A stretch of DNA of 64,000 nt from Tetrapyrgos nigripes. Its lineage: Eukaryota > Basidiomycota > Agaricomycetes > Agaricales > Campanellaceae. Below are positions 23,607-35,839 of the stretch, in pieces (position 1 is the stretch's first letter; every line of letters begins with the position of its first letter). The notes beneath the pieces were generated by a model, which was given only the letters and a program-made list of their open reading frames with translations, ran no database searches and was not told the origin of the DNA. The DNA lies in NCBI GenBank assembly GCA_013368315.1, contig JAACJM010000072.1, positions 248,001 through 312,000 of the forward strand, in the 5' to 3' direction. The position numbers and the translations under genes are program-made.

Positions 23607-25060
23607 CATCCCACTACGAGTCCGGATGAGCTCCTGAGTCAGTTCCAGCGCTTGACGAGTCCGACTCAGACAACAAACCCTCGGTTCATTGAGAATTACG
23701 ATATACGGTGTGATAAGGTCGTCTGATGGTACTGAAGCGACGTTGTAGTTTTTTTTTTGAAGAAAGGGAGAACTCGGACACACAACGTGCGGGATTCCTG
23801 AGGGAGCGACCACCGTGAGTTGACATTTGATCAGAGTGTTCCTTCTACAGAATATCATATGCAAGTGAGGCTTCTTGGCGGACCAGAGACAGGAGATTCC
23901 TTGAGGAAAAAGAGAACTGGATGGAATCTCTTGAGCTAAATGGTGGACTCATATGTCGCTGAGTATGGCGTCATCCAGTGAAGAGTAGATCGGATTTCAC
24001 TACAAAAACGCACCGGAATACACGGATAAACATATCACTTCGCCGACCGAGCTTCAAGCTCCTGATCCATTGGACTGAACATTCCAGCTAGAAACGCGGC
24101 TTCTAGCGCAATCCTTCCATCATGAACTCCATTGTTGGAGCTGTTTCAGGTGCTCGACGCCGACAGTATATGCGTGGTGCGGTAGAGCGAGTCTTGAACA
24201 AGGAATGTGAGTTGAGCTCGCGAGAATAGCAGTCAGAACCGCCACGGTAAAACCCGATGGATAACTTTTCAACGTGACCACTATTATTCGAGATAAAGTA
24301 AGCAAACCCCTTGCGGAAGATGCTACTGGTAGATTTCTTTGAGTGCTCAGTACATTTATCCAGCAATACCTCAAGGCCCTTGTCGAAAAAGGCTGGGGGG
24401 CTAGACAAAAACGACCCAACTGCAAAGAATCACTTAAGATGTATATATTGCCAAAGATTTCAGCGTCTAAGGCGTATCATACATCGACATCGAAGGATAT
24501 GTACAGGATGACGCGTTCATTGAACAGTGGACAATTTGGAAGGAAAGCAGGTATTGAGTAGTGGTAGTACATGGCAGCAAAGAACCTGGCAGCAGTATAC
24601 TTTGACGATGTCAGCCCATAAAGCGTATGGAAGTAGTGGCCAGGCATACATACTTTTTGAGTATATATACAAGATGGGTGAGGTATGGCTAGGGAGTAGT
24701 GCATCGCGCAGCAAAGAATAGTAGCAGTTTGAGTGAGTAAATTGCATTAGACTGAGAAGAGAGAACGTCAGATCCACTCAGGCGACGAAAGGTGTGAAGA
24801 AACATACTTTCAGCGTGATTGGTTGGTGTCGACTTGCGTACATAGAGATGCTGGTAGTGACAGTAGGATAGAGGAATGGGGAGACACCGGTGTAACGATA
24901 CGATATATGATACAAGATAAACAAGGTAGGCAGCTTTTGGGTCAAGTCAAGCATCGGGAAATATTTTCGTTTCTATTCCAAAACTACAATCAGAACTAGT
25001 TGGACCAAGGACGAGAGCGCGAGACTCACTTCATGCGTGGCTTCGGCAGAACGTGAAGTT
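23607..25060. other. Spacer between lectin C and orphan gene B
   Basis: About 1.45 kb. The part 24450-25000 is the diverged copy of 7500-7960. Short minus-strand frames at 24103-24425 have no recognisable domain. No RNA gene was seen. Confidence 0.35.
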
Positions 25061-25661
25061 TCATTGATTGTTTGCAGTAGGAAAAACAAATTGTGCAGCG
25101 CGGGTTTCTCTGATTTTCACTGGCAGCGTGATGATGTAGTCCTGGCAATGCGAAAGCATGAGTCCAGCCCTGGAAGTGCTGAGCTTCATACTCACAAAAA
25201 CTTTGACGTACCAGCGGGGCTGAGGCGGCTGAGGCTCCGGCGCAACGGGTTCATGATCCTCATTCACGGCGAGAAGAGCAATCTAAAGATATAGTGAGCG
25301 GTAGCAGTTTTTGATAGACGGACAACGCACGGCTTCCAGAAATCTGTTCAGGTCCTCATCAGACACCGTTGACACCGTTGGAGCCTGTTAGGCAGTTATG
25401 AGGTCAGTTTTGCGAATTGTAACCAAAAAGAATGCTACGCGCCTTGTTATCAACATGATAGATGTATCGGGCTCGTCTATAGGGATGAAAGCTATGGAGA
25501 GGACGATATCTTCGAGTAGGAGTGCGTAGTGTAAGCTCCCTCGAGTCGAGCAAGGCTGCCGGCTCTACAGCACGTCTTGTGTGAAATAGTCGTGCAACAG
25601 CGAAGAGGTATGTGGAGTTTTCAGAGGATTGGGCCAAGGAAGGGGGGGAAACGGATGACAT
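25061..25661 (-). CDS. Small orphan protein, copy B (GC-AG first intron)
   Basis: Proposed exons 25661-25443, 25384-25331, 25282-25196 and 25141-25061, giving 146 residues. The start MSSVSPPSLAQSSENS and the segments STYLFAVARLFHTR, PRWYVKVF and RETRAAQFVFP align with copy A at 8.0-8.6 kb. Exons 1 (219 nt) and 4 (81 nt) have exactly the same length as in copy A. Intron 1 must start with GC (AACAAG then GCGCGT); moving to the next GT donor gives an early stop. The 48-nt intron 25330-25283 ends in an in-frame TAG, so it must be removed. No function is recognised. Confidence 0.6.
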
Positions 25662-28464
25662 GACGCGCGAGAGAAGGGTGTAGAAGAACTGAAGAAAAGA
25701 GGGTGTCAGATTGGCGTGGGTAAGGTTAGAGCAGAACCAGGACTCACATCCAATGCATAAATTCCGTCTTCCTATAAATCTGAGGTCCACACTCTTTCCA
25801 TACTGTTCAGCACACCCAAAGAATCCCAACACCCCCCTCTTCAGACATGCAATCTTATCTTGCTCCACCCATGGGCCTCCAAAACAGAGAGAGCAACTTC
25901 AAAAGTACTTCAATCCAATGCGCCAAGATATCCCCCTTCCTCGACCTAAGCAGCACCTTCTTCAAAGCAGCAGGAAAACTTCAAATTGATTGATTCTGGG
26001 CGTAGAGCACAGGCGTCGTAGGCAGGCTTGGACAAATAAAAGAAGGGTTTTCTGGATTCCGGGGCTGTCCAGGCTTTGTAAAGTGATAGGCTTGTACCAA
26101 GGGGCAAGAAGTCATTGGTGAATATCGTCTTAAAGATTGAAACCTAGCATGATGGGCATGAGAGGTTTCTCCGTACGAACGCAACCAAGTGAAGAGCCGC
26201 AGCGCCGTGGACCCTCCAGTTCATGCAAATCCTTCAACAGCCCTCAAATAGTCAAATACCCTTCCAAAGTGTCTCTCTGTCCCTTCGTCTATCAACGTAT
26301 GCCTTGCATCGCATTCCCAACTCCCCTCTCTCCGTCCTCTTTGCGTCCTTCTCTCGCAATCACCCGGTCTGTCACATATCACGTGATGTGTTATGCGTTA
26401 CGAGTCACACTCAAAAATGACTCGAGCCTGATGGATGCCGTTTTTGAGCCACATCTTCGACGATGTTGGACAGAATAAACTCAGCAGGTGGTTGAAAGAC
26501 GTGCCAGTACAGTGTGGTGTGCATCAAAACCAGCATAGCAAACTCAAGAACAAAGTCAAGAGCAAGACAGATGCAGAGACAAGACTGCGACGCCGGACCT
26601 CACCACAAGCACCTAATCCCAAGACAGTATTGCCAGCAGAGATTACAAGCATAATCGCCATGTTGAGAGCTTGAGGATCCTGTGTATGTCGAAGCACGGC
26701 AAGGACCTTGTGGACGCTGTTCCAAGTCAGAGCCTGCGTTTCCAATCACCATTCGGCCACATACCTATCTGCCGCCAAAAACCGTCCAGAAATTTTCCAA
26801 AATCAATGAAAAACGTTGGAGGATGACTCTCAATGATCGCCTGCAGCCCCATCCAGTAACCATATGTGCGGACAAATCCTTGTCGTTTTTGCTGGGGGCT
26901 GGAGCAAACCTAGGATTGTTGTTGATGCTACAGCCTCTGAACTGCTTGCAGAGTCGAGTTTCTGATACTTGGGTGATGCTGGAAAATTGTTGGAATGATG
27001 TTGTCCCACAGAGCTGAACGTCTGGAGTGCCATCGTAAGTTTGGACGACAGATTGTCGAAGTTATCATTGGAAATTATGGCGTTGTCGAGCTCGTGGATG
27101 CAGTCTCCGAAAAGCTGCGTGTATAGGTGGTTGAGCGAGATAGCTCAGAGCGGTTGGATGTTTTGTTTTGTCGTTCTCGAAGTTTTGTTGGAAACGTCGT
27201 TGGAGTTGCACAATTTGGGATTTTTGCACGACAGCAAAATCGATTTAGGAATATTTGGTGTGCAATCTGCATGACGCTGAGCGAGTGCAATCAGAGAAGA
27301 GGAAGCAGCTCGAGACGGTGGTAGTTTGGTGGTGGTTCCGGAATGAGTGGTACACTCGCTTGCAAATTGCGAATTTTCAAACCAGATTTGCAATTTCAAA
27401 AATTCTTTCTCCTCCTCCTTCTCCTCTCTCTTCTCTTCTCTCCAGAGTACATGCATATTCCTGTCGGGTTACAAGCCAACCTTTGGGCTCTAGGCTAGTT
27501 TAATTTCCCCAGACCCGAATCTAGCAGGCTGTCTGAAGTATGTGCTTCTTGGATCATGCCTTCGCTTTCTGATTCTCATTGCGATTTCTAGGTCCTGTCG
27601 TGCACATATCTATCTACCGGTTTCCTACTGTCTAGTAGCGGTGATAATCAAGAGCTCTTACAATTCTTCTAGCATGGATTTGAGCTGTATCGCAGTCTGA
27701 TCACAATTTCGAAGCGTTCCGTTGATTGAACCAGACTTCATACATCACTGAAGAGCGAGCCTTTCAAGTTTCATAGACCGTGGTTACCAGTGCTGGACAG
27801 ACAGTTCTTTGGGTGTTTACTGTTTGAAGTTGACATGCACACGAGTGAGTAATTCTGATTCACCGACCTACTCTGGGTCTAGTCGCACTGACAACGCGTC
27901 TTTCTTTGCTCTCAGTCTCGCCTGAATTTCACAGTCACCATCGAAGAGGTGTCATACGTCTTCTCCGTTATGAGTGGTCGCAAGATTGACCAGCTCGAGC
28001 AACACCTTGAGGCTCCGGAATACCACTGATACCCGAGCTCCGAAGAACGATGCCTACTACCATATACATTGGAGTTATTCCGCATGGGATGAGCCAAGTT
28101 TATTATCAGACCTTCTTGTAACGCTGAACGTTGCTCAGGACGGCGATAGCAAAATTTTCAGTGTCGCACTCAAGATACAGAAGGAGGATGTTATTGCTAC
28201 ACATCTACGAAAGCGCTATCAAGAACAGTTCTTCCTGTCAAATGGTACTATCTGGTCAAGAAATCTGGCACTATTGTACATTGTGTGGACTGCAACTTAT
28301 TCCTGTATCTCTCAATCACCAATAAGAACCCTCACTTTCAATCCTTGCCTGGCCATAACTCGGGACGATGTCGACCTTTGCATTCTGGCAAAATTTGTAG
28401 CGGACTAGACGGGCTGAAATCAGTATCTCGCCAGGAAACAGCGATACAGAAAGCCTGGCACTCA
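25662..28464. other. Nearly 3 kb without a supported gene
   Basis: Carries the upstream flank of orphan gene B, similar to that of copy A to about 27000. Short frames at 27145-27456 (minus) and 27974-28408 (plus) have no recognised domain or partner exon. The polypyrimidine run near 27405-27440 is low-complexity. No RNA gene or mobile element was recognised. Confidence 0.35.
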
Positions 28465-29840
28465 CAGAGCGTGTGGTCACCAGCATCGAATGTATACCCA
28501 AAGTAATTTTCAGCGTTGTAAGCCCTCTTCGGCCAACAATACTCTTCTTCACCTTCTTCTTCTTCAACCTAGCTCTTACCGTCGTCATCATCTTCTGGAG
28601 TCTCTCCTTCCTCACCCATCTCATCGGGGTCGTAATCACCCTCGACCCAACAACCATCCTGAAGATTAGGGAATCTAAATTTTCCCAACTGTGCCTTGGG
28701 AATCCTTGCTCTTCGATAGTCATGGGTATAACCGATTCTATCCATTTCTGGACAGCTAGTCGCCGCATACAGTGTATTGCGCAGGCCGTCCCAGGCTAAA
28801 TCATCGACTGCGTTATTTCCTGTTGCTAACTCGTACACGGCTGCCTTGGCTCGGGCATCCCATACACGGATACACTGTGTCCTGCGCATAGCCCCGGTGA
28901 ATATCACTGAAGAAAACTGGTATGAGACCATGGTTCAGCGAAGGAGACGAATATCAAACACACCAGGGATACCGTCCGGATATGCCAACACGGCCCTACA
29001 AGCACCTTCTCTAGAATCACCCTCGACCGTCAACACCGGCAACCTTTGCCTGACGTCATAAATCCTCGCCATCCCATCCGCACAGCCTGTACAAAAGACA
29101 TGGCCGCCTGGTCCTTGATCCCAACCAACCCCAGTTGTAATCCTCGTCACCGTCGCGCCATGTCCCAAAAACCTACCCACTTCCTTTCTCCTACCTCCAA
29201 ATCTACCATTACCATCCCGTATCTCCTCGAACGCATCGATTCCTGGGCACATATGGACGAGTAGTCCAATGCCGGGATGAAGAGCCCAGTTATCCAGCTC
29301 CAGTGCTGGATCAAAGGAGAAGGGAATAACTTGACTCGGAGGACTACCAGATGAACGCTCGACATCTTCAAAGTCATCCCGATCAGTGACTCGCTGCTCG
29401 TCTCTTTTCTCCCTTTTCCCAACAATATCCCTCTCGTCAGGCCCATGCGTTTGCAAGCCGTCCAAAGCCCAGACTGCTACGACTTTTCCTGTCCCAGCTC
29501 GAGCAAGACGACCATTGGGCAACATCAGCAATGGCCTTGAAAATCCAGCAGAGCGCACGGTATGTTTGGGCAGGGGGTCAGAGTCGCTACTGGTGGATGT
29601 CGCAAGCCAGACCAATCATACGACTTGATCTTTCCGTCGTTGGCGATAAACACTAATTTTCTCTGCTCGTCCGTCTCGACATAACGAGCAATGTTTGGCA
29701 ACCCGACCTCTGAACCGCGAATAACGAACTTCTTGTCTGCATTGTCTTCTGCGAGGAGCCTGTACATCAGGAAAACTGTCCAAAGATAATGGACTACTAA
29801 CTTCTGAATATTTTTGATAGTCTTCATAGTTGAGAATCTG
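28465..29840 (-). pseudogene. WD40-repeat protein of an Agaricomycete family, broken
   Basis: The segments follow the order of a WD40 family common in mushrooms: NYEDYQKYSEV, YRLLAEDNADKKF, GSEVGLPNIARY, NDGKIKSYDW, MLPNGRLARAGTGK, CADGMARIYDVRQRLPV, VIFTGAMRRTQCIRVWDAR, ELATGNNAV, YRRARIP and finally EEYCWPKRAYNAENYFGY. Three lesions separate them. Two bases are missing after FPDV near 29763, the frame is lost near 29620 after KIKSYDW, and an in-frame TAG at 28571-28569 precedes the conserved C-terminus. A normal intron (about 28963-28908) still splices PDGIP to VIFTG. The gene is therefore probably dead; the family's role is not known to me. Confidence 0.75.
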
Positions 29841-31169
29841 TAGTAATAATCTGTACATTAGTGTGAAATACCAAGATCTTAACAAGAAATTAGTGTCAGC
29901 TGCAGTGACAGACTTCATAAACCGCCAAGACATCAGAAACATTGAAACAGAGCAATGAAACTTTACCTAGAGCTTGCTTGCAGTGTCAATGTTCTTGTAA
30001 AAGAAAGCTGCATCCAGTACATTAGTGATAAGGTATGTCAACTTACTGGTAATTATCAGTGCGCGGCATTCATTTGCATTGGTGCTGTATCTCTCACCAA
30101 TCCTTGACTCAAGCTTTCTGTACATCTTCAAGTGATTGGGAATGGACTCGCCTTCTGATTGGTGTAACTCTTCGGGTAGCACCTATTAAAGAGTTTGGGT
30201 AAGTTCCCAATAACTATTCCAGAACTATTCCTCAATTATTCTTTGATTACTTGCAAATTCTTTGAAGTACTTTGACTCATCTTTTGTGATACCCAATAAA
30301 GCATTCATAAGGTCAGATTTTGAGAGGATAAGAGGACCAAGTACTTTAGGTGTGAGAGGAACGGTGGCAGATGCTCGCAGGGGTTCTCGAAGGATTCTCG
30401 AAGTCTCTTACACCTGCCCTAAATCTATTCAAACTCTGCCAATTCATTTGACGCTCACGTGATTGTTGGTTGGAATTCGGCTAACCAAACGCCGTATCTT
30501 GTCTTCCTTCCACTATCATCCCTTCCCTGCTGTTTCTTCCTCTGGCCACATTGCTCAAGTCTTTGGAGTCAGTGTACAATATATTGTGGTATGTGGTTAA
30601 AGCCCTGTCATTGTTGTTGGAAACTTACCATTCTTGATGTTATTTCACAGTAAGTAGGCTGCGCGTTGTCTGTCAGTAGGGGATATTCGACGCTGGTACA
30701 GTGAATTCTTACTCTGTCTCTTCCTCTATCCATGCTGAACAGCATTCATAGGCTTTGGTAGTGCTCACCAGTGTTCCATGTTCCCTCCTTGTCGTCATCT
30801 CAACAGTGTGAGTCCCTACCCTTTTCTGTCCTTCCACATTCTATTATAATTCTCTCTCTTTCTCTAGCTGGTTGTGTTCCGTATGCGATGAGGGGAGCAA
30901 GTGAGAGACTATTGTTGCGTTGCTATTGTCATGGGGACATCTGTCTTGTAATGTGTTAGAATATATGTACTAATGTAGGCCGTATGTACTCTGTACTTGC
31001 CATTGACCACCCTGTACCTTATGTAGCTATGCCAATTGATTCTATCCTTATTTCATTCATTCTCGTCCATGGAATGGCGCACAAACTATCATACTAATTA
31101 TGAGATAACCCCAAGGTAATTATGAGATTTCTCCAGAGCTGTAGATCTAACATTCACTAGCTATGAGAA
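29841..31169. other. Spacer with no supported gene
   Basis: A 71-codon minus-strand frame at 30182-29967 has no recognised domain. The rest is A/T-rich with short direct repeats (AACTATTCC at 30210-30230). Nothing else was recognised. Confidence 0.35.
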
Positions 31170-31310
31170 ATTACACTAATGTTTTTCGGGGACCCAAGAG
31201 TTAGCATAATTCTTCAGATTGTGTATTTCGAAGTAATTACTGATTTTATCAAGAATACTACAACATTAGTGATATATTATTATTGTACAGTTTTCCTGAT
31301 GTACATGAGG
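31170..31310 (+). repeat. Inverted fragment related to the WD40 pseudogene 5' region
   Basis: ACAGTTTTCCTGATGTACA occurs here on the plus strand and at about 29780-29760 on the minus strand. Upstream, ACACTAATGT, TATCAAxAATA and TTAGTxxTxxATTAT follow in the same order in both. It is a diverged inverted copy of about 140 bp of the WD40 5' region, too short to be coding. Confidence 0.5.
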
Positions 31311-31442
31311 GAAGGTGAACATTCCTTGTACCCACTGGCAGCGGAAATGGCAGGTATGGAGCAGCCAGGGTTGAGATCTACATGTGTTTGGAATGAAGTT
31401 AGTGTCGATTCGTAGAAAGGTTGTGAGAAGAAAAGGACACAC

Positions 31443-31897
31443 CTTATTCGCATCATCAAAATCATCAAACTCGGGCTCCAACCTAGCTACCGTCCCATTC
31501 GCCTTCAGATACCCTTCCCACATCTCCTTTGTATACCCAACCTTCTCTCCTGCATCATTCCCAACCTTCTTCACCTACTCCTCCAACACTCCAACCGTCA
31601 CCTTATCCAACACCGCCTGCGCCGAAGGATCCTTCACACCCAGATATTCGTAACATTCCTCCCCTGATCCTTCTTGTACGCTTTCAACAACTCTCCCTGC
31701 TTCTCAGCCAACTCCGTCAGGGCCTTAAAATACTCCGGTACCAGTTCGATCTGAGACTGGGATTGGGATTGAGAGTGAATGAGCATGGAAGTTGTCGGTG
31801 GGGCTAAGCCTAAGGCCAGGACGCATATACCCCGCGTCCATGTCACCACGTAGATGCTCACTCGGCGTTTGTCGAGGCGACGCGAAGCGCACAGCAA
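31443..31897 (-). pseudogene. Fragment of an unrecognised protein, frameshifted
   Basis: The first frame ends …ELLKAYKKDQG, then one base must be skipped to continue EECYEYLGVKDPSAQAV in the next frame, near 31665. That frame meets TAG near 31580, where a tryptophan codon would fit (VLEE-stop-VKKVG), and goes on GYTKEMWEGYLKANGT to a likely donor at 31442. The amphipathic, charged sequence suggests a helical domain, but I do not recognise the family. Two lesions in about 110 codons make a functional gene unlikely. Confidence 0.5.
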
Positions 31898-32027
31898 GTC
31901 TTAATGAAGGCACACCCAGCCTGCAGTAAATTCGAGATGAAGAAAGGTTAAAATTGCAATGCATGATAATACGTTACTGCGCATGCATGGGAGGATATAC
32001 ACATGGAATAAGTAGAAGCATAGAAAT

Positions 32028-32527
32028 TCAAGTCATCCCAGCTGCAGCAGCAGCTTTTGCATCCTCAGCAGCGGCAACTGCAGGGTTGACCTTCTTTCTG
32101 ACCTTCCGCTTGACCCTTGGAAGGGGAGTACGATTACGGCGACCCTCACGCGAACGTATACGGACGACTGTAATGAAGATTAGATAGAACCGGGGAGGAG
32201 GAAGAGTAGCACGCATCGTGTGAGTGGATAGCACAGGACACACAGCATACAATTTTGATGTAGAGCTTAGGGACGGCGTATTCTGCAAATAAAAATTCCT
32301 TCAGTCAAAAGCCCTAGAGCCTCAAATAGCCCAACAACGCACCTTGGTAAACACTGGCATGCCGCATCACTGATATCACGGACAGCAGTAGACTCGACCA
32401 TGTTTCTCACAGTAAAACGTTTGATGGCCTTGTCCTTGCTAACGCATCGAGATCGGTTGGAGCAGCGGAGGAAGGAGACGTAACCACGTCCCTTCTTGTT
32501 ACGACCGCCATTTCTTCTTTTCTTGGT
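32028..32527 (-). pseudogene. RPS26: Ribosomal protein eS26 (RPS26), intron-bearing decayed copy
   Basis: Segments match eS26 of the 40S subunit: [51 protein letters not shown] and RIRSREGRRNR, then KKVNPAVAAAEDAKAAAAA. Exons are about 32527-32343, 32282-32218 and 32167-32028. Lesions are a 7-bp insertion (GGCATGC) before the VYxEYA segment, a third-intron donor that reads AT instead of GT after IHSH, and Cys replaced by Arg in the first zinc-finger pair (RCSNRSRC). An essential ribosomal gene would not tolerate these, so this is a duplicated pseudogene. It still has introns, so it did not come through an mRNA. A functional copy should exist elsewhere. Confidence 0.72.
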
Positions 32528-32931
32528 CTGCGAAGGAAAACGAAAAGGAAAAAGTGTTTAACGCTCCGAACTCGTTCCTTCATCCAACCATCATTCCAGC
32601 GCCGATCGTAGGGTGCAGAAGGGGACCAGGGGATGAACGGGCAGATATTGGGTGGGCAAATGTACCATCTTGATTACGAGTCCTATTGTGAGCTCACTAT
32701 TCGTATCCCTGAAAATATATCTGTCAACACGACAGACTCGGCACCAAGCACCTCCGCAAAATCTAAATTCTCTGCAAATTGTTTTTGGGCAATGGGATCT
32801 TCCAGTTTCTCATTGTGTTCATACAGAAATATGTCCATAATATCGAATAAATACGCAAACCAGATCACCATTATCTCAGCGTGTTCATCCGAGTCCACAA
32901 AGTATGAGCATCCGAACTGTCAGTCCAGCCA

Positions 32932-34231
32932 TCACTGTATAACGATAACACTCGGCTCCTCCTTGATTTTTTGGAGGGCAATACTAGTAGACCCGTCAGT
33001 TCTGTGGGTTCTACCAGGAAGGCTGTCAACCGTCGAAGTCGTATCAGTACTCCTGCCGCCAGTGTTGTGAGTCCTGGACGACGGAGTGGCAAATTGAATC
33101 GAAAACATCGCCTCCTCGACGGCCCTAGCACTCGATTCCTTCTTTTTGGATGTCGTTGCCCAGATGGTGGCAAACAAAACACCAAAGGCCTCCACAAAAA
33201 TATTGGAGATGAGGAGGAGGAGAAAGTGTGTGTAGTCCTTGTCGGCAAAGCTCAGGACTACTACGGATATGGTGATGAAGGCGGGAAAAACAAAGTTGGA
33301 GAGAGCGATCCAGAAGAGTACGCGAAGTCGTTGGACGAATGAGGCTGCGTTTTATCAGTACCAAACTTTCCGCGATGAACCAGCTACTTACCTCTGCCAT
33401 CTTGGCCGCCCACTCGCTCAGACATTGACCGAACCTCGTGCAGTTTGGTGAGGAAAATGACGGAGCACAACCTGGGTCATAATAAAGTTTCAGATTTGGT
33501 ATCTACAAATGAAGAATACTCACGAGTTATCAACCACTTGCAAAAGCCATGCAATCTTGGGCTCGATCCGAGTAAGAACAAGTTGACCAAACCTGATGGA
33601 GTTTTGGACATCCCGGGTTTGGCGATCAAAGTTCACCATAAAAAGAATGGCGAGGGAGAGACGGGTCAATTTCAGGACAACAAGAGGGACGAAGATCACT
33701 ATGAAAGTACGTCGAGGTGTCCGCTGAGGCGGGAAAACGATGAAGACTCTCATCAAGAGGATGGAATCGATGAAAATTTCCACGATTATCAGAATATAAG
33801 CGAATGCTAGCGTACCATCTCGGTTGACATCGATGGCTGGATTGGTGACGCTGTTCATCTGGTAGAGAAGGTCAGCACATAATAATCCGCAATGTGGTGG
33901 AGCTGAATGGAGGATACACTGACTAGAATAATGATGTTACTGAGGCCCAGTGACATAGCGGTGAGGAGTGCGACGGCGTTGGCTACAAAAAGCGCAGTAC
34001 GCCGTGACTCTGCAGTGGATGTCACAAAGAGAAGTAGAAGCATTGGGATGGATATCCCAAACCATACTGCACACAAGATCACCACACGCAAAGTGGGCGT
34101 GATGCCAGCTATGAAGAGCAATATGTCGAAAGGAATGGAACTGACATTCCATGATTGTTAGAAGATTGGCGTAAGAAAGCTCTAGAGACCTACAGGCCAG
34201 GTGGTAAAGAACCAGGGTCAATGCCAGCCAT
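32932..34231 (-). CDS. Seven-transmembrane protein of unassigned fungal family
   Basis: Exons 34231-34194, 34140-33924, 33858-33524, 33471-33392 and 33344-32932, giving 360 residues, all GT-AG. It starts MAGIDPGSLPPGL. About seven hydrophobic helices follow, including VVILCAVWFGISIPMLLLLF, ALFVANAVALLTAMSLGL, LAFAYILIIVEIFIDSILL, FIVIFVPLVVLKL, LFWIALSNFVFPAFITI and LLLLISNIFVEAFGVLFA. A cytosolic Ser/Thr-rich tail of about 80 residues ends the protein. The layout suggests a receptor-like or sensor-like membrane protein. I do not recognise pheromone-receptor or PTH11 motifs, so no function is assigned. A broken paralogue lies at 37.9-39.0 kb on the same strand. Confidence 0.8.
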
Positions 34232-35839
34232 ATTTCGAATATTGATTTTCACGAAGGAGAATTGAAGGACTGCTGAGCGGTGGATTGGCCAGTGGGCGCA
34301 TATAAAGATGGCAAAGACAACCAAGGTAGGATATGCTCTTAGATCTCATCTTCAAGGTCAACCTCATGCGATGCTGCATTCGGTTTGGAACTGGGCCCCA
34401 ATCGAGTAAATTTGTATGTTGCTTGATAATTATAACTATAGTGCCCGACGGAGTCCTTGACCTGCTAAGTTAGCCTATGATTCAGGGGTAAGAAAACACT
34501 TATGTTTCGGAGGAGCTGTCCAGATGACCACAGCCTTTCACCAGCCAAGAAAAGATGGAGAAAAGTTCCTTCAAAGAAGGTTTGGTGCTTCTGATTCCTC
34601 CGAGACATAATCAACTGGGCATGTTATGAGGTGATTAGGCGTCTGACAGGAGCCCAATATATCTCAGACATAGAGCGCTGGTGGAGGGGAGGAGAGGAGG
34701 TTGTCGTGGCATTTGCTGACAAAGATTTTTGATTTGCTTTTCTCAGATTGCCACCTCGATGCAACCTCGACGCGTCACGCGTCACGCTTGAGCCTTGCGC
34801 TCAAACATCTTTTCAAGCCATTCCCCATTATACCCTTGGACATGAGCCCTCTGAATCCGCTCTGGCAGGCCATACGTCATTTAGCCTCTTGTTCTAGGAG
34901 CATGATATGATCTTGATTGTAAATTTCCATATGCGGACTGCCTCCGAGCGAGCTGAGAACCCCGCAAAAACTCCGGAAGTAGGCCAAGGCGAATCAACGC
35001 AGAGTCAGAGTCAACGTTGCGCTCCTGATTATCTAGTTATCCAGTCTCAAAGGCAGAGGCATTGTCATGCAGAAGGAATTCTTACCAGCGCAGTGCTGAT
35101 CCAGTTGCCAAAACCTCTCCATACGTCACACACAGCTTGTGCCTCCTGGCCAAACGTTTCTCAGGTTCTATGCAACTAGCCGCTATTCAGCGTGGAACAC
35201 GTCTGACTTGTTCTGATTCAGCTCGTCTTGCTGCAAATTTAGAAGCGGGCTTCATGCTCAGAGTGTCATAACAGCCTCAGCTTGGCCTCAGCCGACATAC
35301 AATCGTTTCATCAAAGCACAAGTTCTAACAGGGTCCGACTGACAAATTTGCTTGGCCATACCCCTGTACCGGTGCGGAGCCCTCGAGCTACAGTAGCACC
35401 GGCTTCCATCGTAGTATCCGATTAGTATTGAAGCTATTGTGGTCTTTGATTGTGGCACTTGCAAGACGAAATACCCAAGCTCAGCACTTAGTTCCTGTGT
35501 TGGCCTTCTGGGATCGCGGCCTATGGAATTCCGAGTGGGCCAGTGGCTGCTTAGGAAGCCAAGCGACTCGGAGCGCACTGGTTTATGTTTGGTTCAATGG
35601 TTCTCATCCACCTGAGCTAGAGAATGCCGCTGCGTAAGGTTTGATGAGATCTTGATGATCTCTTGAAAGTTATGATCATCACTGCTACACACATGCGAGA
35701 CTATCGTCGACAAAGTGAGTGCATAGCGGCAGCAGCATTTTATGTACATACAGGAACTGCTGTAATAGCTACTAGTCAGAGTCCATCTAATACAAACATG
35801 TACCTAGTAGCGAACATGACGTTCCCAAGAGTTACACCA
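34232..35839. other. 1.6 kb without a supported gene
   Basis: Between the 7-TM gene promoter and the 3' end of the sterol-dehydrogenase-like gene. Short plus-strand frames (34907-35179, 35428-35637) have no recognised domain or splice support. Confidence 0.35.

Larger units (their letters stand above)
21850..26900. repeat. Segmental duplication, copy II
   Basis: Counterpart of 7500-12940. It contains lectin C and small orphan gene B, with flanks similar to those of lectin B and orphan gene A. The lectin part is close to identical; the orphan-gene part and its flanks (26270-26590, 26880-27000) are strongly diverged but alignable by eye. Confidence 0.65.
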
